From NCBI GenBank assembly GCA_013398295.1, contig VZSF01005559.1, positions 82,367-146,366 on the forward strand: a stretch of DNA of 64,000 bases, written 5' to 3'. The notes under the pieces were generated by a model. The model saw only the letters and a list, made by a program, of their open reading frames with translations, was not told where the DNA came from and did not search any database. This document shows positions 27,196 through 55,272 of the stretch, in pieces. The stretch's first letter is position 1, and every line of letters begins with the position of its first letter. The translations under genes were made by a program, and so were the position numbers. The stretch is from Chionis minor (Eukaryota; Chordata; Aves; Charadriiformes; Chionididae).

Positions 27196-28235
27196 CCACA
27201 GAATGATGGGGGCTGGAGGGGCCCTCTGGAGATCAGCTACTGCAACCCCCTGCCGGAGCAGGGTCACCCAGAGCAGGGGGCACAGGATGGGGTCCAGGCG
27301 GGTTGGGAATGTCTCCAGAGTGGGAGACTCCACCACCTCTCTGGGCAGCCGGTGCCAGGGCTCTGCCACCCGCAAAGGGAAGAAGTTCCTCCTCGTGTTC
27401 AGACGGAATTTCCCGTGTTCCAGTTTGTGCCCGTTGCCCCTTGTCCTGTCGCTGGGCACCACTGGAAAGAGTCTGGCCCCGTCCTCTCGCCACCCACCCT
27501 GTAGCTATTGCTGAGCACTGGTGAGACCCCCCTCAGTCTGCTCCTCTCCAGGCTGAACAGCCCCAAATCCCTCAGCCTTTCCTCACTGGAGAGATGCTCC
27601 AGTCCCAGAGCACCTCCATAGCCCTCCGCTGGACACTCTCCAGTAGTTCCCAGTCTTTCTTGACCCGGGGAGCCCAGCTCTGGGCACAGCACTCCAGCTG
27701 TGGCCTCACCAGGGCAGAGCAGAGGAGGGGGGTGACCTCCCTCCACCTGCTGGCCACGCTCTTTTTAATGTGCCCCATTGGCCTTCTTGGCCACCAGGGC
27801 TCATTGCCGGCTCACGGGCAACTTGGTGTCCCCCAGGAGTCCCAGGTCACTGCCTCAGAGCTGCTTCCCAGCAGGTCACCCCCAACCTCTCCTGGTGCCT
27901 GGGGTTGTCCCTCCCCGGGTGCAGGACCCTACACTTGCCCCTGTTGAACTTCATGAGGTTCCTCCTCACCCAACTCCCCAGCCTGTCCAGGTCTCACTGG
28001 GTGGTGGCACAGCCTTGCTGGTGTCCCAGCTACTCCTCCCAGTTTGTGTCCCCAGCAAACTTGCTGAGGGAACACTCTGTCCCCTCATCCAGGTCATTGA
28101 TGGGTATGTGGATCAGGATTGGACCCAGTACTGACCCCTGGGGAACACCACCCACTACAGGCCTCCAACTGGACTTGGTGGTGCTGATCACAGCCCTCTG
28201 AGCTCTGCCATTCAGCCAGTTGAATGTGCTGGGAA
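27196..28235 (-). mobile_element. CR1 LINE fragment, 3' end and RT C-terminus
   Basis: It begins at the reversed CR1 3' terminus ('cacagaatgatgggggctggagg') and continues through 'gggaagaagttcctcctc' and 'ctctccaggctgaac'. It reaches the RT end coding region, with 'gaccctacacttgcccctgttgaacttcatgagg' near 27925 and 'cattcagccagttgaatg' near 28210. It is a 5'-truncated minus-strand copy about 1 kb long, with the reading frame broken. Confidence 0.9.
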
Positions 28236-29317
28236 ATCCTCAGCTGGAAATAGCTTCCCCCTCGCTGACCCTTCTCCCAGGTTTTTGTGACTATGAGGAG
28301 AGGTTTTGGAGAGGCATGAGAAGTGTAAATGTTCTTGCACAGAGTGTGGGTGTGACAGGATGAAGAGGAGTGTACAGACACGCGTGTTCAGGAACCAGGT
28401 GCACAGAACTATGACCCGTGGTACCGTTGTTGTGGAACATTTCTGTGAAGAAGAAGCTTTGAGCCTAAATTGTTTAGGGCCCTGTGGGAGCAGGAGAGTC
28501 CATGTGATGAGTCAAACGGGCTCGATCACGTGCTTCGTAGCACCTTGTGACACGGGACTGAAGCTCTCAAGATGATAACGTGAGGGGGTCCATTTACACC
28601 TGCTAGTCCTGCCATTAGTCTGTAGCCTTTGGCTAGGAGATGCACGAGGCTGGGAATGAGGAGATCATCCTAGGACAGGATTTGGCAATCTACTGTTGAT
28701 CTTGTCATGCATTATTTATGAAAATGTAGTGGAAAGCTGTTGATGAGAATTTGGAAATCTGGATGCATCTGGTTGTTCTGGGCTGTGTTGCACAGGCAGC
28801 TTGAAGCGGGGAGGCTCAGAATGGCCGGTCAGTGATTTCTCTCTTCCAAACAGGGATGAGGGAGCACTTGGAGAGAAGCTTGTTGGATGTGCTGTCCCCA
28901 GGTGCAGTGCACGACAGTGCCATTGAGCTCTTCTCACTTAACGTCCTTCGTAAAAGGACAGAAAGGCACAAGCTTTTTGACGTGCTGGTGGTTTTGAACT
29001 GAACTGTCCTGTGTTTCTTATTCTGACGACAAACCAGTTGAGCAATTTAGTGGTTTTCTAGCTGGGGATGGGACAGGAGTGGGAGTGAGGGTGTCACGTG
29101 GGTTTGAGGATGCAGTGAAATGAACGAACTGCACATGTACAGAAACCGTCTGCTGAACTGCCAAAATTCTCAAATTCAGATACCTTAGCAGCTCTCTCAG
29201 GTAACATTAGTGATGGTGTTGTGGTGACAATGGGCACAGTTGTTTGCTGTTGAGAGCCGGCCAAGGAGTTGTGGTGCTCGCCATTGAATTCATACCCTTC
29301 TCATAATTTTCTCTGTA
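28236..29317. other. Intergenic, no recognised element
   Basis: Mixed-composition sequence between two CR1 copies. The short open frames do not resemble known proteins. Confidence 0.4.
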
Positions 29318-30112
29318 ATCACGGAATCGTAGAATTTTGAGGGTTGGGAGGGCCCTCTGGAGATTGCCTCTTCCAACCCCCCTGCCAGAGCAGGTCCACC
29401 TACAGCAGGTGGCACAGAATGGCATCCAGGTGGGTTGGGAATGTCTCCAGTGGGAGACTCCCCCACCTCTCCGGGCAGCCTGTGCCAGGGCTCTGCCACC
29501 CTCAAAGGGAAGAAGTTCCTCCTCATGTTTAGATGGAACTTCTACGTTCATGTTTGTGCCCGTTCCCTCTTGTCCTGTCACTGGGCATCACTGAAAAAAG
29601 ACTGCCCCCCTCCTCCTGGCCCCCTCCCTTTAAGTATTTATTTATTGCATTAATGAAATTCCCCCATCAATCTTCTCCAGACCCAACTCCCTCAGCCTTT
29701 CCTCATCAGAAAGATGTTCCAGCCCCCTAATCATCTTCATAGCCCTTTGCTGTCCCCTCTCCAGCAGTTCCCTGTCCCTCTCAAACTGGGGAGCCCAGAA
29801 CTGGACCCAGTACTGGGCCTCCCCAGGGCAGAGGAAAGGGGGAGGATGACCTCTCTCCACCTGCTGGCCACGCTCTGCTTGATGCACCCCAGGATGCCAT
29901 TGGCCTTCCTGGCCACCAGGGCACATTGCTGCCTTGTGGTCATCCTGTTGTCCACCAGGACTCCCAGGTTTGTCTCTGCAGAGCTGCTTTCCAGCAGGTC
30001 ACCCCCAACCTGTCCTGGTGCCCTGGGTTATCCCTCGCCAGGAGCAGGACCCTACACTTGTCCTTGTTGAACTTCATGAGGTTTCTCTCTGCCCAACTCT
30101 CCAGCCTGTAAT
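29318..30112 (-). mobile_element. CR1 LINE fragment (3' region)
   Basis: Starts 'atcacggaatcgtagaattttgaggg' and follows the same module order as the CR1 at 27196, which it resembles closely ('tcttccaaccccc', 'gggaagaagttcctcctcatg', 'ctgctggccacgctctg'). It ends abruptly at 'ctctccagcctgt'. Minus-strand and 5' truncated. It belongs to the same CR1 subgroup as the 27196 copy. Confidence 0.9.
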
Positions 30113-30737
30113 ACTGGGTTCGAGCAGCTTGTTCCTAACTGAGTTGCCGATGAAAGCCCGCTGGAGGGTGTATTTGGTGAGGAATGCAGAAGTTTGCTTG
30201 GCCAACTTGCTTATCTTGCTGCGCGTGGCGGCCAGGGAGCATTGGGCGTTGGGTCCCACAGCCCCGTACGGCTGGAGACCTGCTGACGTGTGGCACTTTT
30301 TCTTCTGCTTGTGACTCGTTGCTGTAGCTGTGGCAGTAAAGGCACCTAAGCCTGGATTCTCCATTACAAAATGGGGTGTTGTTACGAGGCCATGTTCTTT
30401 GGTTGGGCACCGGGATGCTGGATCCCAGCCCCGTTTGGAGTAGCTGGAATGGCCCGGCACAGGCAGCAGGGCGCCGCCGTGGTGGGTTGGAAGGGCAGCG
30501 TCGGTCCTCGTGAGACCTCCCCGCTTGGTGCTGGTGGTGTCTTGTCCCCCTCCTCTTACTGTGACCCTGGCCAAAGCACATGATTGCTACGAGATTGTTT
30601 GAAGGCCGGTGGCTATCGCAGTTAATCTCGTCGTGCAGCGATGGCGAGTGGTGGTTGTAAATGTACCTGTCAGGACATTCCAGACACCTTTGTATCTTGT
30701 GCTCTTTTTAAAATCAGAATGTTTTCTACGGAAGTGT
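30113..30737. other. Intergenic spacer between CR1 copies
   Basis: About 600 bp of moderately GC-rich sequence. Overlapping frames of up to 166 codons on the minus strand (30074-30574) are not supported by any motif. No repeat end recognised. Confidence 0.4.
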
Positions 30738-31300
30738 AAATCATAGAATCATGGAATGGTTTAGGCTGGAAGGGACCTTGCAGATCATGGAGTTCCAACC
30801 CCCCTGCCATAGGCAGGGACACCTCCCACTAGACCAGGTTGCCCAAGGCCACATCCAGCCTGGCCTTAAACACCTCCAGGGATGGGGCCTCCACAACCTC
30901 TCTGGGCAACCTGTTCCAGTGCCTCACCACCCTCAAAGTCAACAATTTCTTCCTCATGTTTAATCTAAACCTGCCCTCTTCCAGTTTAAAGCCATTCCCC
31001 CTCGTCCTGTCACTCCATGCCCTAGGAAAAGTCCTTCCCCTGCTCTCCTGTAGCCCCTTTAGGTACTGGGAGGCCGCAAGAAGATGTCCCCGGAGCCTTC
31101 TCTTCTCCAGGCTGAACAGCCCCAACTCTTTCAGCCTCTCCTCATAGGAGAGGTGCTCCAGCCCTGGGACCGTCCTTGTGGCTCTCCTCTGGACACGCTC
31201 CAGCAGGTCCATGTCCTTCTGATGTTGGGGACTCCAGAGCTGGATGCAGGACTCCAGGTGGGGTCTCACCAGAGTGGAGTAGAGGGGTTTTGAGTAGTTC
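30738..31300 (-). mobile_element. CR1 LINE fragment, relatively young-looking
   Basis: It opens with 'atcatagaatcatggaatggtttagg', the intact CR1 terminal octamer region. It runs through 'cagggacacctcccactag' and 'ctctccaggctgaacagcccc', and stops near 'agtggagtagaggggtt'. The minus-strand frame at 30829-31311 stays open for 160 codons through the 3' module, which suggests less decay than the other copies. 5' truncated. Confidence 0.92.
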
Positions 31301-33854
31301 TGCGTGTTCATAGACTAGTTTTGTTGTTTGGTGACTTTGACTTTGCATCACTTGTATGCCGTTATCAAGAACTCCTGTTCAATAGGGAGGTTATGGGCTC
31401 AAGTCAGTGATATCTGAGAGCTGTAAAAGCATGAAAGCTTTACAGCTTTCATGTAAAAGCTAAAGCATGTAGTTTGTTTTGTGTCGGCTTTAGAGTACAG
31501 GAGAGCAGTGTTCTTTTTACACCAGTGAGTTGGAGTAGTAAAGTGATGACACGAGGCTCTTACCATCTTAATGTTACTTCTTCCACCAGGGTCTCCTTAT
31601 GTAGACTAGGAGAAGCTACTTGATTCTTCTGATTTTCTCCTCTTCTGACCCATCTCATTTTTTTCCCATCTTCCAGAGTTGGTGTGTGGGTTAATTGTTA
31701 CAGTCTCTTCAGTTCTTTGAACTTAATATTTTAGTTCATGTAACAGTGGGTAGTTAGAATAACGAAGAGTTGCAGCGGAGAGGCTGGTTCCGGGTTCCCC
31801 CCTGCTAAGCCGGCGTGTACAGCACTACCTGCCCCATCCGCGTGCACCACATTCCCGGCCCCTGGCTTCACGGGGGGCAAATGCGACTTTGGTTTCTCCA
31901 CTAACGTTTTTACTTGCCGTCTCCTGTGATGGAGAGCAACGTGCTGCAACTCCCTGGTGTTGGTCGCACTTGATACTCCGCATGGGGATGGATGTGTTGG
32001 AGAGAAACGGGCAGCAGCCCCGAGCTGCTCCTTGTGTACTGGGAGGTGAGAAAAGAGAAGATCTTGGGAGAGCGTCTCTCCCGCTGGGGCTAACGGGAAG
32101 AGCTGTGTGCTTGGATGCTTTGAGGGAAGGATGGGGAAAGGAGGAGGGGAGCTGGTTGTTCTGGATCTGCCTGTTTATGGGGGTTTTGCACCTTTCTCTG
32201 TATTTCGTCTGGCTTGGTTGAGGCAAGAACTGGCAGATGGAAAATGCCCCAGTGCAGCTGCTTGAGGAGCTCGTGGTGTTCGACCCTGAAGAGCGTGACT
32301 TGGCCGGTTATTTCTGCACCTGATGCCCAGCCACGTCACGACTATGAGACTTCACTTGGCTCCTGCTCACTGACCCACTGCTTTTGCTGCATCATGAGGG
32401 GAAAGGGAGGTTTTGTGATTGCAAATTCAGCAGGAGAAATGATTCAGGTCCACAGGTGAACAAACACCAGTTCCTTGGACGTATTTTTTGTAGCTGGTTA
32501 AAAAAGCAAGGGTGTGAATGAGTACAAAGAAAAGATACCTGCTTTTGTAACTCTGTTGATGAGCAAGTGATTGTTACTTGCAAAGGATATATCTAAAAGT
32601 TTTATTTCCTACTTAGGACTTCATGTATAGGAAATACAAATTGGTGCTGAGGTTGGAAGAAAGCATGATCTTGAAGAGCAGCTAATAACTCTGAATAATA
32701 GATGACTGGATGCAGGTACCCTCTCTGGAAGAATCGCCAGTATATGAGCAGTGGAAACTGACAATTAAAGGTCAGGATTGGCGTTTTGTTGTCATTAGGA
32801 TGAGAATTGTGAGGAATTTGTCCTGCCTAGAGCTGTGAAATCGGCAGCAGATGTCTGCCAGGCTGTAAGTGTATTCGTTCTGTCTGTCTGCAGTGATTGC
32901 AGCCTGTCAAAGCAAAGAACCATTGGGGATTTGGCATTCAGAGGGCAGACAAAAAGGCAGCGAAATGGAGTTAAGGTATCTAAAGACCTTCAGTGTTCTG
33001 GAGGTGGCGGTCATGATGCTGCTGTCACTAACATTTAGCACCAGAGTGGTTTAAGGTAATGCTTTGCAGATGATTGAAGACTTCGGAAATAATGAAAAAG
33101 AGAGACGAGGAGAATGCCCGAGAGCCATTTTCTTGTGGTTCTGCTCAAGGAAGGACAGGGAGGAGAAGATCTCTGAGGTGAGATGGCCAGGTAAGCGAAG
33201 CAGCAAGTTTTGGGTTGGGTGTAATGTTTCAACCCTTTTTTTCCCTGTGTCGAGCTATGTCTGTGTCTCAAAACCAAAGCCAATACCTGGTCTTACAGAG
33301 TTTGAAGCTTCAGCATTCCAAAAAGAAATACCTCTGCTCAAACATGTAATTTAGAGTGGGATTCATCCTGCTGACTCAAGCAATTAAAAATCTTAGCACC
33401 CAGTCGAAGCCCTTCAGAAGGCGATTCATCTGCTCCTAAAATATATGGGATTTGCTGCTTATAAAGGTGCCTGTCTCTCACTGTTGACTGCAGGGGGCTT
33501 CGTTTGTGTAGTTTAAACGAGGCACAGAACTTCTAGAAAACAAAGGTAAGTGCACGTTGCACGCCACGGTGCCAGGACAGCTGCACTAGCTGACTCCTGA
33601 CGTGGCTTCTGGAGCATCTTACCCGGAGATGTTCCAGCTTCCTTCCCGCGCTGAAATCCTAGGAAGTTGGCGAATGGAGATGTCGAGCGCAGTGAGACGC
33701 GCCGCGGCGCAGAGTTGCCCAGGCTCGTGCTTTTGAACACCACGTAAACATAAAGAATTTAGAAAGTAGTTCTGAAATTCTGTTGGGAAACAGTTCGCAA
33801 ATGATTCTACGAACGCAGGGGTTGCCGTGCCATGTCTTACTTTGCCCTCGTACC
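31301..33854. other. Intergenic, no recognised gene
   Basis: Mixed-composition sequence without a recognised exon, RNA gene or transposon end. A short local repeat ('tgtaaaagcatgaaagcttt' versus 'tgtaaaagctaaagcatg') lies near 31420-31470. Confidence 0.4.
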
Positions 33855-34149
33855 ACTACATCTTCAGTGGGATCTACTGAATTATAGGGAGCGGGGATAA
33901 CATGGGTCATGTGAGGAGCACCTGCCTGCAGTAAGGACTGAAATGATTTATTCAGATTTTCTAGAAAGTTTTATTACTGCATCAGATAAAATGAGAAACT
34001 ACATCTTCAGTAGGATCGACTGAATTATAGGGAGCGGGGGTAACCGATGGGTCATGTCGTGAGGAGCACCTGCCTCTGGTAAGGACTGATATGATTTATT
34101 CAGATTTTCTAGAAAGTTTTATTACTGCATCAGATAAAATGAGAAACTC
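33855..34149 (+). repeat. Direct tandem duplication, unit about 143 bp
   Basis: 33855-33997 and 33998-34149 are two adjacent copies starting 'actacatcttcagt' and ending 'cagataaaatgagaaact'. They differ at scattered positions (for example 'gtgggatctactg' versus 'gtaggatcgactg', plus small insertions in copy 2). The divergence shows a real, older duplication, unlike the perfect one at 3462-7296. No coding potential seen. Confidence 0.9.
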
Positions 34150-36072
34150 CTTAAAGAAACAAGTATGTACAGTGAATCAGAAGGGAAGAGGCGAAGACGG
34201 ACAACTCGCAGCACACATTCACCGGGGAGGCATTTACTCTTTAAAGGAGCGTTTAGTGTAGGCTACATGCTGCTAATTGAAAAAAAAATAATCCATGTGT
34301 ATCACTTAGAGCTGTTTTGGAAATCTGATTTTCCAGAGAAACCTGGTGTTTTAATAGATTTAAATAAAGACTTTCAAAACTTCTGGTGGAATGGAATTTT
34401 CAAAAAAATTACTCTAGAAAACTTGCACGCAGTAATTTTGAAACTAATAGTATTTTAAATTAAAAAATGGGAGGTTTGGGCTGTTTTTCACACCTGCTGT
34501 TTTGATTTTATTTTGCCACGTGCTACAACATTCAGTTATTTTGTTCTTTCTTTCAGTTTCAGTAAAACACAAACCAAGGTGTATTTTGCTCTAAAAGGCA
34601 GAAAGGTAGCAGCACTCTCTGCTGACTGTCTGTACCATTTCAAATGTTACCATGCTATTGTGGTCGCTCTGTTTATAAATGCTAAAAAGATGGAAAAATA
34701 ATATTGACGTGAAAGTCTGTGGTCCAAATTAATCACTTTTATAAATTCAGGTATGTCAAAGTAATCCAGGCAGCTAACAGCACAGAAAGGAACCCGTTCT
34801 CTGGGATCAAGGCAACTTAATCATGGACTGTTGAAACAAGCTTACGCTCGAGTGGAAGGGGCAGTTTGATGCAAATTTGTTGGAATGCAGTGTTTATGGT
34901 AAATCCTATCCTCAAATTCACCGAAACCGTTGGTGAAATGTCAAAGTTGGTATGGCCAAATCGGTGGATCTTCTCCTTGGGAGGTGCCATAAAGCCAAGG
35001 GGTGCTTCGACTTTTCCTCTTTTTTAATAACCACAAAATCCAAAATCTTTCACAGGGATTTTAGTTTACGGAAGTAGCTTTCTGTGATTTCCCCCCACAC
35101 AGTGAAAATAGTACTTGTAAAATAACCAAGTTCCTTTCCCCAGCAGCTCTCCAGCTTCATTACAATGTTATACACACACGCCCTAATAGCCATAATCCGC
35201 GGAACATCTATATCACAATGTCAGCTGAGATTTTTAGATTTGTAAGGAAAACAAGGATTTCCGAGGACAAAACTTAGGTTTGGAGCTTGTGTTTTTTCTG
35301 TACACTGGATTTAACTGTCCGTTTAGTATGTGCACCTTGCACTGCGTGTCTGCTTTCCAACTGCGTGGAAGTAGGACAGAAACATCTTTATGTTTGCATT
35401 GCTAGAATGGAGAGAGGCCCCTTTTTTTTTCCTTACAGGTATCTAGGATGACAGTTTAAAATACTGTGAAGGTCCACTGTGTCATTTAGTAGGATTTAAT
35501 CGTATTTGACCTTTTTTTGAGGCTGAATAGATAGTTTTCAATGTGCTAAGCAAGATGCCTTGATTTGCCTGGTGTAGAGTGTGTTATTTGCGTCCCTCCA
35601 GTCCTGGTGCTCCTGAATAGAGTCGGGACGGAACACGACTCAATCAGATGATGCCCAGTGACTTTGTCCAGACTCCGTGCTACTTTCTCAGCTTCCAGAA
35701 CTCTCTTCTGGAAATCTCTTGTCCCTCAACCGCTGATAAGGTTTCGTTATTCTGTATATGTAAAGTCGCACTGATATTTTGCTGCTTTCAGTGTTGACAA
35801 ATCGGAGCTGCTGTTCCCTGCTTAGCCACAGATACAAGCTGGGGTAAATATTTCCACTGGCAGCAGATTATTGAAAATAGAAGAGGGGTTGGGGTGGTAC
35901 TGTCACCCACCGAGACAGTGGATGCTTTATTAGCCACTTAACTTGGGCATTCAGTAAATCTACTCCTTTAGCTTTTCCACAGTTTCTTTTCCCTGTTAAA
36001 AGGTTTTAAGCTGCCTCTTCTCCCCCTGTTTGCAGTGCTGAAGAAGATGGATTGTCCATACTGCCTTTGGCT
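34150..36072. other. Intergenic, AT-rich, no recognised gene
   Basis: AT-rich non-coding sequence. A TTTATT at 35927-35932 (AATAAA on the minus strand) could be a distal poly(A) signal for the transporter gene to the right, but the distance (2.1 kb past its stop, across a CR1) makes this weak. Confidence 0.35.
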
Positions 36073-36635
36073 TTTTCACATCAGTAATTCTGCCCCTCTG
36101 CTCCGCTCGAGGGAGATCCCACCTGGAATCCTGGCTCCAGCTCCGGGGGTCCCAACAGCAGGAGGACACGGAGCTGCTGGAGCGGGGCCGCAGGAGGCCC
36201 CGGAGATGCCGGGAGGGCTGGAGCCCCTCTGCTGGGAGGACAGGCTGGGAGAGCTGGGGGGGTTCAGCCTGGAGAAGAGAAGGCTCCGGGGAGACCTTCC
36301 AGCCCCTGCCAGTGTCTGAAAGGGGCTCCAGGAAAGCTGGGGAGGGACTCGGGATCAGGGAGTGGAGCCAGAGGACAAGAGGGGACGGTTTTACACCAAA
36401 AGAGGGGAGATTTAGGTGAGCTATTGGGGAGAAATTCCTGGCTGTGAGGGTGGGGAGCCCCTGGCCGGGGTTGCCCAGAGAAGCTGTGGCTGCCCCATCC
36501 CTGGAGCTGCTCAAGGTCAGGTTGGACGGAGCTTGGAGCAGCCTGGTGTGGTGGGAGGTGTCCCTGCCCAGGGCACTGGATGATTTTTAAGGTCCCTTCC
36601 CACTCAAACCATTGTATGGTTCTATGATCATCTCG
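36073..36635 (+). mobile_element. CR1 LINE fragment, plus strand
   Basis: This is the reverse arrangement of the other fragments: 'ctggagaagagaaggctcc', then 'aggtttaggtgag'-like sequence, 'ggttgcccagagaagctgtgg', 'ttaaggtcccttcccactcaaaccattgtatggttctatgatc'. The 3' terminus is therefore at the right and the copy lies on the plus strand. It sits downstream of the transporter gene. 5' truncated, no ORF. Confidence 0.9.
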
Positions 36636-38048
36636 TCCAGCTGATAATAAATGATCAGGAGGGATAAATGAGGGAGGGCTGACCTGGGATGCTGCAGAGA
36701 TCTCTTGATTTGAAATACGATTGTTTTTTCTTTTTGCAAAAGACCTAACTGCTTCTAATGAAGAATAGTTGGACAGCAATGTTTAAGAAGGTATAAAAAA
36801 CTAACCAGCCTAGGAGGAAAGTGTGAGAAAGGCCAAAGTTCACAGAAGTACCTCAGGCTTACCTTGACCGTGATTCTGATTCTTTGAAGGCTTTATGAAG
36901 TTAATAGGGAGCAGAAGACTAGTTTTTGTGCAAAAGCTGGTTTATGATGTTTAATTGCTTCTGCTTTTCATTTGGCAGAAGTGGAATTAACGTTTCTTCT
37001 AAATCAGAAATTATTTTAAAACCCCTGACTCCAGCATGACAAGTTACGCACAGAATTTTTTCTTCGTGTGCAATTGGGGAATAGTTAAGTGACATTAGTG
37101 GGAGTTTAAGCTGCTTCCACGAGACTTAACACTGGCAGTAAAGACAAAGCAAGAGGCAGAAAGGGGATGAGATGGCATTTCAAGAGCCAAATGAATTCAG
37201 CAGCACGAATTGTTGCTATAAAAGGCTTTTGTGGAGAAGGCTGCCCTGGGAAGCCTGGATTTTAAGGCTGTAATTGCAATTTGAACTTGGGGACGGATCC
37301 TTAGCTGGGAAAATCAACACAAATGCAATTTGGCCTGGTCAGTTAGTTTCACTGTAATAAAACAGCCGGTAAAAACACGTGTACAGCTGGTCCTTCCATC
37401 CCTGCAGTGAAAATGAACCTCACTGTCCATGCCGAGCAAACCACTTCAGCCAGCTGTCCCATCTCTGTGTAATGGCTGGAAAATCCAGTTATATCCAACT
37501 TGGATTTTGAGCTTTAGAAAAAAAAATCACTTAATCTTAGTTTTCAGATGAGAACCTAGTAATACAAAAAGCCACGATTAAAAAAAAAAAAAAATCATCT
37601 CTATAACAAAAGAAATAAAACCTTGTAGAGTAGAACCTGGCCAGCGTATACGGGCTGCTGACCTGAGGTGTCAGATTTTTGTCCCATCTCTGCTGCTTTC
37701 TCATCTAGTCCAGTCCCAGGCTTCTAATACCTGCTCCCCTCCTTAACCTTCAAAAAGAAGTGGGCTTGAAAAAATGCGAGGCGTAAAACCTTCCGCTCCC
37801 CGCTGCTCCAGCTGTTTTGGGCGGCGAGAGCACAGCTGGCTCCTGGGTCGCAAGGAGCTGGCTCCCTTCCCCGCCGCCGGGCTGTTTGGGTGCGTGCTGG
37901 AGAATCCCTCTGTCTTCAAAAGGTAGAGAGGATTTTTCCACTTCTTGTGCCAAGTAAGGCCTTTGTCTTGCGGAGCATCTATATAGGACATTCACACTGT
38001 CAGTGTTTAGCACCAAGATCCCATTCCCGGGAGCAGGAATGCTGTGAT
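36636..38048. other. Region beyond transporter stop; possible 3'UTR
   Basis: On the minus strand this follows the transporter stop at 38049. A minus-strand ATTAAA (TTTAAT at 36950-36955) is a possible poly(A) signal about 1.1 kb past the stop. No other gene recognised. Confidence 0.4.
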
Positions 38049-53571
<15,523 letters not shown>

Positions 53572-55237
53572 CCGTCCAGGCGATGCCCCTCGGAGCAGCT
53601 CCCGGCCCCGTTCATCGCCCCGGGCACCACCGCGATGCTGGATCCCTGCCCTTTGCTGGGAGCCGACCGTGCTGGCAGCTAATCCCAGAGACCAAAAGCT
53701 TCGGGGCTATGTGGGAGCCTTTCCCGTAACGGAAAGTGACGTCTTCAACTGGTTAATCCGGGCTTGGCATCCCGCCGGCACTGGTGCCGAACCCTCCCAG
53801 GTTAACACTCCATCCCAGAGACTGGGGCTGTGTGCTGCCGCCTGAGCGCAGAGATCCAGCCCCAGAACTCCCTGTATGTCACAGTCACAGTTCCTGATCC
53901 AAAAGGATCTGGGTCCTGCCGCAGGATTTGTGCTCCCACTGGCTGAGAGCACGCCCCCTTCCTACCCCACACCTTTAAGGGCTTTGTGAGGGCAGAGTTT
54001 GCAAAGAAAAGCTGTTTCCCAGTTAATCGCAGAACGTCCCATGACGACCTACCCAGACCGTCAGCCCAAGGCACCGCCGGGTGATGCTGAACGTGGATTC
54101 CTGATATCCACAGGAATATCTGCCCCGGCAGATCCGTCACCCCCACCCCGCCAGCTCTGCAGGGAAGCTGCGCTGAGGCCATGGGATGCTGCTGGGATGC
54201 CTGGTCAACAACCATTGCTGCCCACAACATTTCAGGGTATTTCTGTGTCCAGTTTGACTCTGGCTCAGGCCAGGAGTCTCACTGGGGCAGGGGAGCAGCA
54301 AGGAAGGCGGCTGAAGGATGGGGTGGGTGGGTTTAGGGCTCTTCCCACGCTGAGGATGCCCTGGGAACGGGGAAACATCATACCCTCTCTGAATTAAAAC
54401 CTCTCTGGCACAGATTTTAACCTCCCCCTTGAATAAGACCACAAACCCCTCAAACTGTTGCCATATTTACACAGACAAAGCAGAGCCACAGAGGAGGCTT
54501 GACTTGAGGATCTCTTTGAACCCCCTGCTCCTGTGGGACAGGCGTCTCGCAGCCCCGCAGCTGAACTGCCTTGCCGCTCTTTCAGCAGGGACACGGCGAC
54601 TTTTGCAGGCTATCTCAGAGGAAGCAGAGCTCCTTCCAAAGCAGGAGCGTGGCATATAGTGCTTTTTCACGTTTCAGCCCTTGGGGGGGGTCTCTGTTGG
54701 TGCTTGTCTTGTGCCTTTGGCTTCAGCATGGACTGCTCAACCTGCCAGGCAGAGTTAGACAAAAAGTTTGCTCATCGGCGCAGCTAAAATACAGTTCTCT
54801 CTATTCAGCTCCATCTTCGGAGCAGTCCGTGAGCTGGGGGGGAAGTTTGCATGCTGGGGGTGAGCTTGGGAAAGGGCCTCCTGTGTTGTCTGGGAGATCC
54901 GGGACATCTCAACATCTCAAAGGATATCAAAGTGTCCCTGGGGCTGGCAGCAAGCGGAGGGTGCAAGGTGAGAAGGGAAAGGGTGCGGGGAAGTCCAAGG
55001 AATTGTGAGTGGAGGAACAGGAGTATGTGCGAGGAACTGAGAGAAAGGAAGGGATGTCCCAGGGAGAGGGAGAGGAATCACAGAGAGGGAGGGGAGAGAG
55101 GGAAGGTGGGGAAACAGCAAGGGGGCAGGAGGGGAGGCCCTGGTGCTGGCGTGGGGGTCACTGCTGCCTGCCCGCACCAGCAAACAGCACCTGGCACTTG
55201 GTGACGGGGCTATGGCAGCGGTTCCCTCGGCACCTAC
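53572..55237. other. Spacer between PRAM1 3' end and transporter exon 1
   Basis: Contains the unmapped PRAM1 terminal exon and 3'UTR and the transporter 5'UTR/promoter, in head-to-tail arrangement on the minus strand. A possible PRAM1 terminal-exon acceptor (pyrimidine tract then CAG, near 55037 on the minus strand) gives an open phase-compatible frame to a TGA at 54927-54929, but its sequence matches nothing I know. Confidence 0.4.
55030..55130 (+). repeat. Purine-rich (GGGA/GAGA) tract
   Basis: Irregular GAGAGGGA units over about 100 bp, pyrimidine-rich on the minus strand. Low complexity; it may double as the polypyrimidine tract before a PRAM1 terminal exon. Confidence 0.7.
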
Positions 55238-55272
55238 CGTAAATCTCAACATCGTCGTAGATGTCAGTGTCC
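55238..55272 (-). CDS. PRAM1: PRAM1 exon with second IYDDV tyrosine motif
   Basis: 35 bp, acceptor tcctcccag, donor TACG|gtaggt. Encodes DTDIYDDVEIY and leaves phase 1, so at least one more exon must carry the stop. Confidence 0.92.

Noticed and set aside
33855..34149. Possible CRISPR-like or satellite array
   Set aside because: Only two copies with no spacer structure, in a vertebrate genome; treated as a simple tandem duplication.
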